A stretch of 40,552 bases of DNA from an uncultured Propionibacterium sp. (GTDB lineage Bacteria; Actinomycetota; Actinomycetes; Propionibacteriales; Propionibacteriaceae), in NCBI GenBank assembly GCA_938036835.1, contig CALHWB010000013.1, positions 1 through 40,552 of the forward strand, given 5' to 3'. The notes below the pieces were generated by a model. That model ran no database searches, was not told the origin of the DNA, and was given only the letters and a program-made list of their open reading frames with translations. Both the position numbers and the translations under genes were made by a program. Below, in pieces: positions 1 to 7,259 of the stretch; positions within the stretch are counted from its first letter, which is position 1; every line of letters starts with the position of its first letter.

Positions 1-87
1 CGCGCCCGCCGTGGGCCGCGGAATCTGCAGCACCTCGTGCACCCGTTGCGCCACGGAATCGTAGGTGTAGTACTTGACCTTGGCCAT
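1..87 (-). CDS. N-terminal fragment of an unidentified protein
   Basis: An ATG at 85-87 on the minus strand opens a frame that stays open for 29 codons to the window edge, beginning MAKVKYYTYDSVAQRV. No strong Shine-Dalgarno sequence precedes it. The rest of the gene lies outside the window and I do not recognise the family. It lies downstream of, and in the same direction as, the biosynthetic run that ends at 297. A separating gap of about 200 bp and a possible iron box at 249-267 suggest it has its own promoter. Confidence 0.4.
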   Translation of the reverse strand, partial: MAKVKYYTYDSVAQRVHEVLQIPRPTAGA

Positions 88-248
88 CGTCGTCGCCGTG
101 AGCTAGGAGAACGCTGATTTTACCAATAAGGTTAACAATGCGATCGCTCCGCGGCAAGGTGTCGTCCATGACGAATGGCGGATTGGCGCACGGTTCAACG
201 CGCCAAAATCGTTATGGGAATGACCGGCCGCCCGAAATGGGGCACAAC

Positions 249-267
249 ATAGGTTAGGCATACCATG
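249..267. promoter_or_regulatory. Candidate DtxR/IdeR-type iron box
   Basis: The 19 bases ATAGGTTAGGCATACCATG match 13 of 19 positions of the DtxR/IdeR consensus TTAGGTTAGGCTAACCTAA, with an uninterrupted ten-base match (TAGGTTAGGC). The site lies between the end of the biosynthetic run (297) and the start of the next minus-strand gene (87), so it would most plausibly regulate the latter. Overlapping it is the imperfect palindrome GCATACCATGGTTATGC (258-274), another operator-like signal. This rests on by-eye comparison only. Confidence 0.3.
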
Positions 268-296
268 GTTATGCGCCGCAAATCGGCTTTTCCCGG

Positions 297-1136
297 CTAG
301 GGGCCGGCCCGATTCGAAATCCGGGGCGCAGACGATTCCGGCGATTGGCGGGGTTCGGGCCGTCCTGGACCGGGGCCATGCCCGCCGAGGCGGACGGCCG
401 AGAACCGGTCCAGGAGTTCGGGTAGCGAATCCATGAAACGAGCAAGCCCCCGGCGGGCCTGCTCATGGTCCGCCACCCAAACGCGGTCTCGGATCGTCGC
501 CGAGGCGACCTGCACCAGCAGCGCCGGCTGGTTTCGCAGCCGGCATACGGTCAAGAACCCGGCAGCCTCCATGTCCAATGTCATGCCGCCTACGGCCTGC
601 CAGGTTTCGACGATCGCCTCATCCACGGCGAAGTAGGAATCGACGCTGCAAGCCAGGCCGCCGACACAGCCGCCATGGGCTTCGAACACGCTGTGCGCCT
701 TCGCTAGCGCGGCATAGTTTTGCAGTACGGGAAGAGCCTCGGGCAGATATGCCCTAGACACTCCGTCGCCGCGGATGACGGCCTGGGGCACGAACAGCTC
801 CCCGGCCGTCAAACGCTCGGGCATGATGCTCGCCGCCTGGCCCACCCCGATGACGAACGGTGCCCGCCGCGCCGCCACGATCTCCGTGGCAAACGCCGCG
901 GCGGGGCCGCCATCTCCCGAACAGAACACCCGAATCGGCTGGTCGCCCACCGTGCAGTCGAAGAACCTACCCCCATGGATCGGCTCGACTGCCCGGGCCC
1001 GATCCGAGAACCGGTCTCGGAACTGTCCCCACACCTGCGGGTTGAAGGTGAGCAACAATGGCCGGTCGAGCTTCGCTAGCCCAGCCATGCCATGGGATGC
1101 CAGGTAGCCTTCAACGTCGATCAGCCGGGCGGTCAC
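297..1136 (-). CDS. Nucleoside phosphorylase / nucleosidase family protein
   Basis: This 279-residue protein belongs to the PNP/UDP phosphorylase fold, which cleaves N-glycosidic bonds of nucleosides. Family features visible are a glycine-rich FVIGVGQAAS stretch near the middle and the TLDMEAAGF segment matching the Met-Glu ribose-binding signature. The start is a GTG overlapping the TGA of the preceding MfnF-like gene (GTGA), which fits the tight packing. The C-terminal ~35 residues are Pro/Gly/Arg-rich and may be unstructured. As last gene of the run it may clear by-products of the SAM-using enzymes upstream (5'-deoxyadenosine, S-adenosylhomocysteine), but that is inference; a role in tailoring is also possible. 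Confidence 0.7.
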   Translation of the reverse strand: MTARLIDVEGYLASHGMAGLAKLDRPLLLTFNPQVWGQFRDRFSDRARAVEPIHGGRFFDCTVGDQPIRVFCSGDGGPAAAFATEIVAARRAPFVIGVGQAASIMPERLTAGELFVPQAVIRGDGVSRAYLPEALPVLQNYAALAKAHSVFEAHGGCVGGLACSVDSYFAVDEAIVETWQAVGGMTLDMEAAGFLTVCRLRNQPALLVQVASATIRDRVWVADHEQARRGLARFMDSLPELLDRFSAVRLGGHGPGPGRPEPRQSPESSAPRISNRAGP

Positions 1137-2203
1137 GGCAGGCCCCCACCGCGGCCGGTGCCCAGGAGAGTACCGGCCGCTGCCAGCCTCGCTGCGGCGA
1201 GCGCCGTCGCGTTTGTCGCGTCGCGGCCCAAAGCCTGCGATTCCACCACCGGCCCCGCGGCTAGCATGCGAACGGCCGCCTCGGCCAATCGGATGCCGCT
1301 GCCGGCGACGACGAACTCCAGGGGCACCGTCTCGGTCCAGGTGCTGGCGATGACGCGCCGGCAGGCGGCTACGATGAGCGCCAGCTGGCGGTCCCGTACG
1401 AATTCGGCCATCAGGATCGCTTCTTCGAGGGATATCAGCGATGGATCGGCGCATATCGACCGGGCGATCGCCGACAGGCTCGCTTCGCGGTCGATGCGCA
1501 TCTCGCATCCGGTCACCGGATGGCGCATGCCGAACTCCGCAAGCCAGCCGAGCAGCACATACACGTGTGCCGTGAACGCGCGAACCTCCGTCGCCATCGA
1601 GACCAGGCGGCCGCGCAGGGGCAGCACCTGGGTTATGCAGGGCAGAAGCGTGCGTTCCATTCCGGTGTAGACGAGCTCTGCCGACATAAGCCGTCCCAGA
1701 TCGGTCACCGCCGCCGGGCTGACCATGCCATCGACTATGGGGATGATATCCGTCGTCGTGCTGCCGATGTCGATGAAAAGACCATCGTCAATGTCGGCGG
1801 CCGCCAGCGTCGCGGTGGCCGCCCAGTTGGCGGATGCGAAGTCCAGCGGCGCTTCTTCGACGGTCGCCAAGGGTTCGAGCCCGGCATGCACCGAAAGGAA
1901 ACGCACGGGGGTGGCCGGGAACGATGCCGCGCAGATACGGCAGATTCGAATGACCCCCTCGGCGATGGTGGGGAAGATGCCGACGGTCTCTGCGGTTATC
2001 GTGAAGACGACGAGAGAGACGGTCTCGTCGCCCACGTGGGCGCGCAACTCGGCCGTGAGCCCCTCGTCCAGCGTGGCGGCGTGGGCGCGGAAGTTGAAGG
2101 GCCGGCGGATGGTCCTGGCGACGATCGGCGCGGATTCCCCAGCGACTTCGACCAGGCCGCTCTTGATGTGCACACCGCCCACGTCGAAGGCCAGCACTAG
2201 CAT
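1133..2203 (-). CDS. mfnF: MfnF-like protein (H4MPT-linked C1 transfer family, ASKHA fold)
   Basis: The 356-residue protein matches the ASKHA-fold family first noted beside tetrahydromethanopterin genes. Its characterised methanogen member, MfnF, joins the aminomethylfuran diphosphate to the phenol of gamma-glutamyl-tyramine. Visible signatures are the first phosphate loop FDVGGVHIKSG (residues 6-16), the FTITAE...EGV segment (67-83), SANW (124-127) and the second phosphate loop DIGSTTTD (145-152). The ATG at 2201-2203 follows the stop of the upstream radical SAM gene by one base. No tyramine pathway gene is present, but a peptide with one Tyr per repeat is encoded upstream. I infer that Tyr hydroxyls of that peptide are the acceptor. 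Family assignment is firm; the substrate is a hypothesis. Confidence 0.8.
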   Translation of the reverse strand: MLVLAFDVGGVHIKSGLVEVAGESAPIVARTIRRPFNFRAHAATLDEGLTAELRAHVGDETVSLVVFTITAETVGIFPTIAEGVIRICRICAASFPATPVRFLSVHAGLEPLATVEEAPLDFASANWAATATLAAADIDDGLFIDIGSTTTDIIPIVDGMVSPAAVTDLGRLMSAELVYTGMERTLLPCITQVLPLRGRLVSMATEVRAFTAHVYVLLGWLAEFGMRHPVTGCEMRIDREASLSAIARSICADPSLISLEEAILMAEFVRDRQLALIVAACRRVIASTWTETVPLEFVVAGSGIRLAEAAVRMLAAGPVVESQALGRDATNATALAAARLAAAGTLLGTGRGGGLP

Positions 2204-3225
2204 GGCACCGGCTCCTCGATACCCGCGGTCACGGTGCACAAGTCGTCCTCGCCCATGAGATCGCCAGTCAACTGATAGGGATAGGCGCGGCAGCCGCCGC
2301 ACACATTGCGGAACTCGCAGACCCCGCAGCGCCCCTTGAGCTGAGTCCGCCCTCGCAGGGCCAGAACCGTCTCATGCCGTGCCCACACATCGGCCAGCGA
2401 ATGCGTTCGGATGTTGCCTAGCGGCATCGGGATGTGCGGGCAGAGAAGAATGGCGCCGTCGCTGGCGACCGCTAGCCCAGAGACGCCTGCCGAACAGCCC
2501 GCGCAAGGCTCCGGTTCCCGGTTCGCGCGATAGGTCGCCACGATCTGGTCGTCCCCGAAGGGATAGAAGGGGAAAAGGCAGATGCCGATCGAGTGGTCGA
2601 TCTCCAGCCTTCTGGCTTCCGCCAGGAGGCTGGCCACTTCGGTGCGGTTGAGCCCAAGCTGGTCGAAGCCATCGCTGCCGTTCCCCTGGGGGATCAGCCT
2701 TCGCAGGTTGACGAAGTCCACTCCCAGGTCTTGTGCCACCTGCATGATCCGCGGCAGCGTCTCGTAGTTGGCGCGGCTCATGGTGACCATGAAGCAGACG
2801 GGTATACCGGTGGCGTGCAGGGCATCGACGGCCCGGACCACCCGTTCGAAGGCGTGTTTGTTCCGCCGCATGGTGTTGTGCACCTGCGGGCTCGCTCCGT
2901 CGAGGCTCAACTGCACCATACCCACCCCGGCGGCCCGCAGCGATTCGGCGCATTCCAGATCGATCAGATAGCCATTGGTCAATAAATTGGTGTGACAGCG
3001 GTGGCTCGCATACTCCACCAATTGCAGTATGTTCGGGTGAACCATCGGCTCGCCCCCGCAGACATTGATCCACTGACAGCCGAGGGCCAGCGCCTGATCG
3101 ACCACGTCCGTGAACTCCGCAAGATTCAGTTGCGTGATCTCTTCCGGTCTGAGCCGGCCGTTCCGGCAATGCCGGCAGTTCATATTGCAGCGATTCGTCA
3201 CATCGATTTGCAGATGCGTCAGCAT
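2197..3225 (-). CDS. Radical SAM/SPASM peptide-modifying enzyme (second)
   Basis: This 342-residue protein has the radical SAM CxxxCxxC motif at C13, C17 and C20 (CNMNCRHC), followed by CGGEP for SAM binding and a C-terminal SPASM domain. The SPASM cysteines include CAGC, the Cys of ILLCPH, CGVC, CGGC and a late DDLC, enough for two auxiliary [4Fe-4S] clusters. SPASM enzymes of this type (PqqE, MftC, sactionine synthases) usually modify ribosomal peptides through Cys, Tyr or C-terminal residues. Its start overlaps the stop of the upstream M24 gene. It is much shorter at the N-terminus than the other radical SAM protein of the run (8767-9891) and is not a recent duplicate. The likely substrate is the Cys/Tyr repeat peptide, by context. 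Confidence 0.85.
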   Translation of the reverse strand: MLTHLQIDVTNRCNMNCRHCRNGRLRPEEITQLNLAEFTDVVDQALALGCQWINVCGGEPMVHPNILQLVEYASHRCHTNLLTNGYLIDLECAESLRAAGVGMVQLSLDGASPQVHNTMRRNKHAFERVVRAVDALHATGIPVCFMVTMSRANYETLPRIMQVAQDLGVDFVNLRRLIPQGNGSDGFDQLGLNRTEVASLLAEARRLEIDHSIGICLFPFYPFGDDQIVATYRANREPEPCAGCSAGVSGLAVASDGAILLCPHIPMPLGNIRTHSLADVWARHETVLALRGRTQLKGRCGVCEFRNVCGGCRAYPYQLTGDLMGEDDLCTVTAGIEEPVPC

Positions 3226-4361
3226 GAGGATCCCTCCACGGCGAGTTCAAGAGAACGATGCCGATCGCTTACCCGGTGCAGTCCGTCCTCCCGCATCACG
3301 ACGAGATCGCCCAAACGGAACCCGCCTTGATCCGGAAGGTATATACCGGGTTCGAAGCAGAACACCATGCCAACCTCGAGCGGCCTGGTCTCGACCCGGT
3401 TGAGAATTGGCGTCTCGTGCTGGAAGGTGCCGATGGCGTGACCAAAGGCGTGTTTGGTGTTCTCGGCCAGTCCCCGCGTCTCGAATTCGTGTAGCGCAAG
3501 GCGCGCGATAGCGCCAATCTCCATTCCCGGACGCACCCGGGAATACACCACGTCCGCCGTGGCCAGCAGCACATCGTATAGCTCTCGCTGCCGAGCGGAT
3601 GACTTGCCGACCACGAATGTGCGAGTCAGGCCGGCATAATAGCCATCCATATAGGACACGAGATCCACGACCACGTTTTCCCCTTCGACTAGCCGCCGGC
3701 CAGACAATTTGGAGTGCGGCAGCATCGAGCGTTCGCCGGCCGCGACGATCAGGTGTGCAAGCTCGCCGCCCCGCGCCCACATGCTCCTTGCGATGGCCCC
3801 GGCGAGCACGTTTTCGGATTGACCGGCATGGAATAGCGGGGCGCATTCGTCGAGGGATTCGTCGATCAGTTCCACAGCGGCGCCGATGAGTTCTATCTCC
3901 TTCGGCTGCTTGACACAGCGAAGCCGTTCGAGGAAGGGCTCGGTCACGACGACCTCGGCTTTCGGCAGACACTCTTGCAGGCCGAGGTACGGTCGCAATA
4001 CCGACCAGAGATCGCTGATGCAGATGCGGCCCTCGGCGCAGCCGAGGTCGGTCAGCACCCGGGCGATGGCCGCTGGGTAGTCCGCGATGATCGTGTCCGG
4101 CTCGCCGTTGTCGATCGGGTAGGGCGAATATGCGCGGATATTCGTCAGGTATGACATCTCCACCGCGAGATCCCGGTCGATGTACTTCACCAGCAGTACG
4201 GGCGGTGCATCGCGTTTGACGACAACGGCATTGTAGTAGAGGAAGACGCCGCTGAGATAGTAGCAATTCTCGTAGGAGGTCACGACCATCGCGTCGAAGT
4301 CGTGCTCGCGGAGGTAGTCTTGAACCGCTTTATCGGTGAATGCGGCAAGTTCGCTGATCAT
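3219..4361 (-). CDS. M24 (creatinase/aminopeptidase P-like) protein lacking two metal ligands
   Basis: The 380-residue protein has an N-terminal creatinase-like domain (about 1-150) and a C-terminal pita-bread M24 domain. Of the five usual metal ligands, D233, H308 and E337 are kept. The second Asp of the DxxxxxxxxxxD motif is Gly244 (YYAGLTRTF instead of YxSDxTRTF), and the final Glu is Gly351 (RLGD instead of RxED). A dinuclear metal site is therefore unlikely. Creatinase itself is a metal-free member hydrolysing a C-N bond, so activity is not excluded. I chose ATG 4361, preceded by AAGGAG, rather than the ATG overlapping the TldE-like stop. It could trim or bind the X-Pro-containing repeat (CGPA), which is inference. 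Confidence 0.8.
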   Translation of the reverse strand: MISELAAFTDKAVQDYLREHDFDAMVVTSYENCYYLSGVFLYYNAVVVKRDAPPVLLVKYIDRDLAVEMSYLTNIRAYSPYPIDNGEPDTIIADYPAAIARVLTDLGCAEGRICISDLWSVLRPYLGLQECLPKAEVVVTEPFLERLRCVKQPKEIELIGAAVELIDESLDECAPLFHAGQSENVLAGAIARSMWARGGELAHLIVAAGERSMLPHSKLSGRRLVEGENVVVDLVSYMDGYYAGLTRTFVVGKSSARQRELYDVLLATADVVYSRVRPGMEIGAIARLALHEFETRGLAENTKHAFGHAIGTFQHETPILNRVETRPLEVGMVFCFEPGIYLPDQGGFRLGDLVVMREDGLHRVSDRHRSLELAVEGSSC

Positions 4362-4372
4362 TGGATTCTCCT

Positions 4373-5482
4373 TCATCCGTAGGGGTGTTGAATTGTGAGT
4401 CCCCGACAAAGCACCGTCGGGGTGTGGACGATGGCAGGGCGCCACCAAGGAAATGGGCGCAGCATACGAGTGTCTGTTCCCATGAGCTCGATTCTGGACA
4501 AAATGTCCGACTTTCGAATTCTGATGCTAAAGGGCGGCAGGGCGTGACCCAGTTCGCCGTCCTCAATGGTAAACGAGTTGAATACGGTACCCTCAATGAA
4601 TTCTCCACGGCAGTTGTGGTTTCCTACGATCAGATACACATATATGCCGCGTTCCACGCTGGCCATCAGTTTGGCGGTCTCACACCGAGGACCGGTCAGA
4701 ACGATATTTGTGGGATGCCTGCGAATGTCTCCCGACACATCCCGTCTGATACTGCGCTCGGGGATCAGATAACGGCTTTCGACGGCCGAGACATTGCCAT
4801 CCCCATAGAGCAGCGCGTCTTGGGTGGGCCGCCCCAGGTCATCGACCGGGTTCACCGCCACGGACCCCAGCAGCCGCGGCCGATCCCAGACGCTCACGGG
4901 CGAGCCAGCAACCCCGATGGGATGATCCATCAAGTCGTGGTAGACGAGGTTCTCCAGCAGGCTTGCCATCACGGGCGGCGCGAAAACCACATCGCTGCGC
5001 CGTCCGGCTACCGGCTCGCCATAGCCTGCTGCCCGGAAGGGAAACCTGACCGTGGCCATGATGGCTGCGATATCGATCGCCTCCAGCGCGGGGGCGTAAA
5101 GATAGCTGCTACCCAGCAACGTGGCATCGCGCACTGTCCGCTGCACCTCGACCTCGAACACGAACTCGCGGTTGGCGAAGTCATGCTCCCAGATGGATCG
5201 CTCCCCAACGGCAACCCTGGTTTCCCGTAACCCCAGCTGGAAGTCCGTGATTCGCAGATCCTCGCCCAGTCCGAGAAGCTCGTCGCGCAGTTCACCGGCA
5301 TACGACTTCAGTTCCGCCAGCACCCGCTCGTCCGGCCCAGCCGGATTGTCATCGGTGCCGAACAGATCGATCTGCCCGGTGCTTTCCCGGCGCTGGCGGC
5401 TGGCACAAGCCAGGGCGAACAGGCGTCCACTCGCCATCGTTACCGTGCTGGCCCGCTCCAGCACCTCGATCGCATAGCTCAT
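4373..5482 (-). CDS. TldE/PmbA-like protein
   Basis: The 369-residue protein resembles the TldE (PmbA) subunit of the TldD/TldE heterodimeric protease, which degrades or matures unfolded and RiPP peptides (microcin B17, for instance). The characteristic middle segment is HDLMDHPIGVAGSPVSVWDR, after which comes an LGxxxVNPVDDLG stretch. TldE subunits normally carry no metal site, and none is seen. Its ATG overlaps the stop of the TldD-like gene (ATGA), so the two are probably made in equal amounts and form a complex. Because the TldD partner also lacks its metal-binding motif, this pair would not be a conventional metalloprotease. Confidence 0.75.
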   Translation of the reverse strand: MSYAIEVLERASTVTMASGRLFALACASRQRRESTGQIDLFGTDDNPAGPDERVLAELKSYAGELRDELLGLGEDLRITDFQLGLRETRVAVGERSIWEHDFANREFVFEVEVQRTVRDATLLGSSYLYAPALEAIDIAAIMATVRFPFRAAGYGEPVAGRRSDVVFAPPVMASLLENLVYHDLMDHPIGVAGSPVSVWDRPRLLGSVAVNPVDDLGRPTQDALLYGDGNVSAVESRYLIPERSIRRDVSGDIRRHPTNIVLTGPRCETAKLMASVERGIYVYLIVGNHNCRGEFIEGTVFNSFTIEDGELGHALPPFSIRIRKSDILSRIELMGTDTRMLRPFPWWRPAIVHTPTVLCRGLTIQHPYG

Positions 5483-6651
5483 CGGACCACCCCAAGATCG
5501 AGCGCCAGTTGCGGGCTGCGGTAGCCGATCAGGCAGTTCTGCAATGGCCGGCCCTTGCCCATAGCACGGCATGACCACGCCGAACGCCGTCCCAGCCCGG
5601 CCAGGCCTGCGATGAACCGGCGAATCTCAAGGCTTATTCCCGGTTGCGCCACCCACCCGGTGATCTCGCCGCCTCGGATGCGGCTGCCGAGGACGCCATT
5701 GAGGTGGATGACGCCGGAGGCGACATCCACCGCCGCGCCCGCCATGCCCTCCAGGTAGATCCCGTCATCGGTATCCGCGATGAGCTCTGCGAGGGTGGAG
5801 GTGCCATCGTCGACCTCGACATTGGTCAGGCGCGGGGTTGGCACATATTGGTAGCCGGCCGAACGGCATCTGCCGTTGTTGGCCTCCCCCAGCCGGCGGG
5901 CGGATGCCCGGTCGGTGAGGTGCTCCCGGAAGCGACCGCGATCGACCAGAACCACCCGCCGGGCGCTCGGGGTGCCCTCTTCGTCGCGGAGCGATTGAAC
6001 CGGGGCGGAGTCCTGCAGCACATCCGTCGCGGTGAGGGGCAGGGAGAAGGCTAGCCCAGAACAGTGGTGCACCATGAAGCTGGTGCCGGCCGCAACCCGG
6101 TCGCCTTCCAGGAAGTAGCCCAGCAGCATCGTCACCAGAACGCCAGAGCATTCGTTGTCCAGGATTACCGACGGGTACGAGACGACCGCCGGGCGTTCCG
6201 CCGATCGCAGGGCCCTGGCCCAGCGTGCCAACCGCGCCAGCGCGGCTTCCACACTCGCGAAGTCGAACTCCGCTGGGTTCGCGACATAGTCCAGTTGCAG
6301 TCCCCGCTGCCCCACCCCGGTCTGGACGCGGACCCGGTGCAGCATGCTGTCGCAGATCGGTTCGCCATTGATGCTGCGCATCGTCCGGCTCAGCCGATGG
6401 GTACAGGCCTCGACCGGCAGCCGCCCCAGTAGCCGAGACACTCGATTCGCCTCTTCGCCCAGGGCATCGAGATGCGCCTGCCGGTCGGTATCGGCGAGCG
6501 TTTCGCTGACGCAATGGGCGGTGCGGTCCTGAAGGGTTCGGACGCCACCGACGAAACCCGCGCTCTGCGCTGTCACCCGGCCGCCCGCGAAGCGCGTGCT
6601 CCGGCTCCAGATCCGTTCTTCGAAAACCTGCCGATTCGTGTGCTCGGTCAT
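5479..6651 (-). CDS. TldD-like protein without the HExxxH metal site
   Basis: This 390-residue protein aligns with the TldD protease subunit: GVL..LEGD..xxGTS (170-191), a PxPRxTN segment (271-277) and a C-terminal Cys (C361) like that of TldD. The catalytic HEAxGH helix preceding LEGD (181-184) is replaced by TMLLGY at 174-179. Both His ligands and the Glu are therefore gone while the surrounding sequence is kept, which argues against a sequencing error. The start is the ATG overlapping the kinase stop (ATGA); a longer upstream open frame is an artefact inside the kinase gene. It may have become a peptide-binding scaffold or acquired another chemistry, possibly using C361. This is inference. 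Confidence 0.78.
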   Translation of the reverse strand: MTEHTNRQVFEERIWSRSTRFAGGRVTAQSAGFVGGVRTLQDRTAHCVSETLADTDRQAHLDALGEEANRVSRLLGRLPVEACTHRLSRTMRSINGEPICDSMLHRVRVQTGVGQRGLQLDYVANPAEFDFASVEAALARLARWARALRSAERPAVVSYPSVILDNECSGVLVTMLLGYFLEGDRVAAGTSFMVHHCSGLAFSLPLTATDVLQDSAPVQSLRDEEGTPSARRVVLVDRGRFREHLTDRASARRLGEANNGRCRSAGYQYVPTPRLTNVEVDDGTSTLAELIADTDDGIYLEGMAGAAVDVASGVIHLNGVLGSRIRGGEITGWVAQPGISLEIRRFIAGLAGLGRRSAWSCRAMGKGRPLQNCLIGYRSPQLALDLGVVR

Positions 6652-7259
6652 GGCTGGCCTCCCGCGGCGAGTGCCGGCCGGATGATCAGATCGGGCTGGC
6701 CTGCGGCGTATCGATCGAGGAAACGCTCCACGGCATCGACGCAATACACCTCGCACGTGATCCCGGAGTCTTCCAAGATGCGCGGCAGGTATCGGTCCAG
6801 GAATCCGGCTCCGAGCATGTGCAGCTCGCGGGTGGTCAGCACGCCACTGGTTCGCCGCCCCGACCACACGATTCCGCGTTTGACCAAGCGCACCGACGGC
6901 AGCCCCAGGTGCGCAGCCACAAAGGCGGCAATCGAATCGGAAGTGACATCCCATGAGCAGGGCAATCCGGCTGAGCCGTCCAGGAATCTGTAGGGCTGGA
7001 GGATTCCCGGGAAGTCGGCGGGATCCTCGATCGGGCGCAGACCGGATATGTGGGCAAGATACAGGCCATATTGATGCATAGCCAGGATCGCCATTCGATG
7101 GGCCACCTCGTCGGTGGTGGCCCATTCGGAGCAGAACGCGCGCACCTGGTCGGCGAATGCCCCGCCGCCGGGAACGACCACCACTTCATCGTTGCCGACG
7201 GCAGCCATTACCTGCTCGGCAAGGTCAAGCAGGCTGCCGCCGACTTTCGTCACGTGCAT
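6648..7259 (-). CDS. mfnE: MfnE-like amino-acid-kinase-fold phosphotransferase
   Basis: The 203-residue protein has the amino acid kinase fold motifs KVGGSL (5-10) and VVVPGGGAFADQVR. It resembles the small archaeal and methylotroph kinases encoded beside furan genes. In methanogens MfnE adds a phosphate to aminomethylfuran phosphate, giving the diphosphate used by MfnF. The presence of MfnB, an MfnF-like protein and a HisA/HisF-related protein in the same run supports that role. It overlaps the nitrilase-amidohydrolase gene upstream by ten bases and the TldD-like gene downstream by four. Other acyl or phosphate acceptors are possible, but no standard amino-acid pathway gene lies nearby. Confidence 0.72.
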   Translation of the reverse strand: MHVTKVGGSLLDLAEQVMAAVGNDEVVVVPGGGAFADQVRAFCSEWATTDEVAHRMAILAMHQYGLYLAHISGLRPIEDPADFPGILQPYRFLDGSAGLPCSWDVTSDSIAAFVAAHLGLPSVRLVKRGIVWSGRRTSGVLTTRELHMLGAGFLDRYLPRILEDSGITCEVYCVDAVERFLDRYAAGQPDLIIRPALAAGGQP

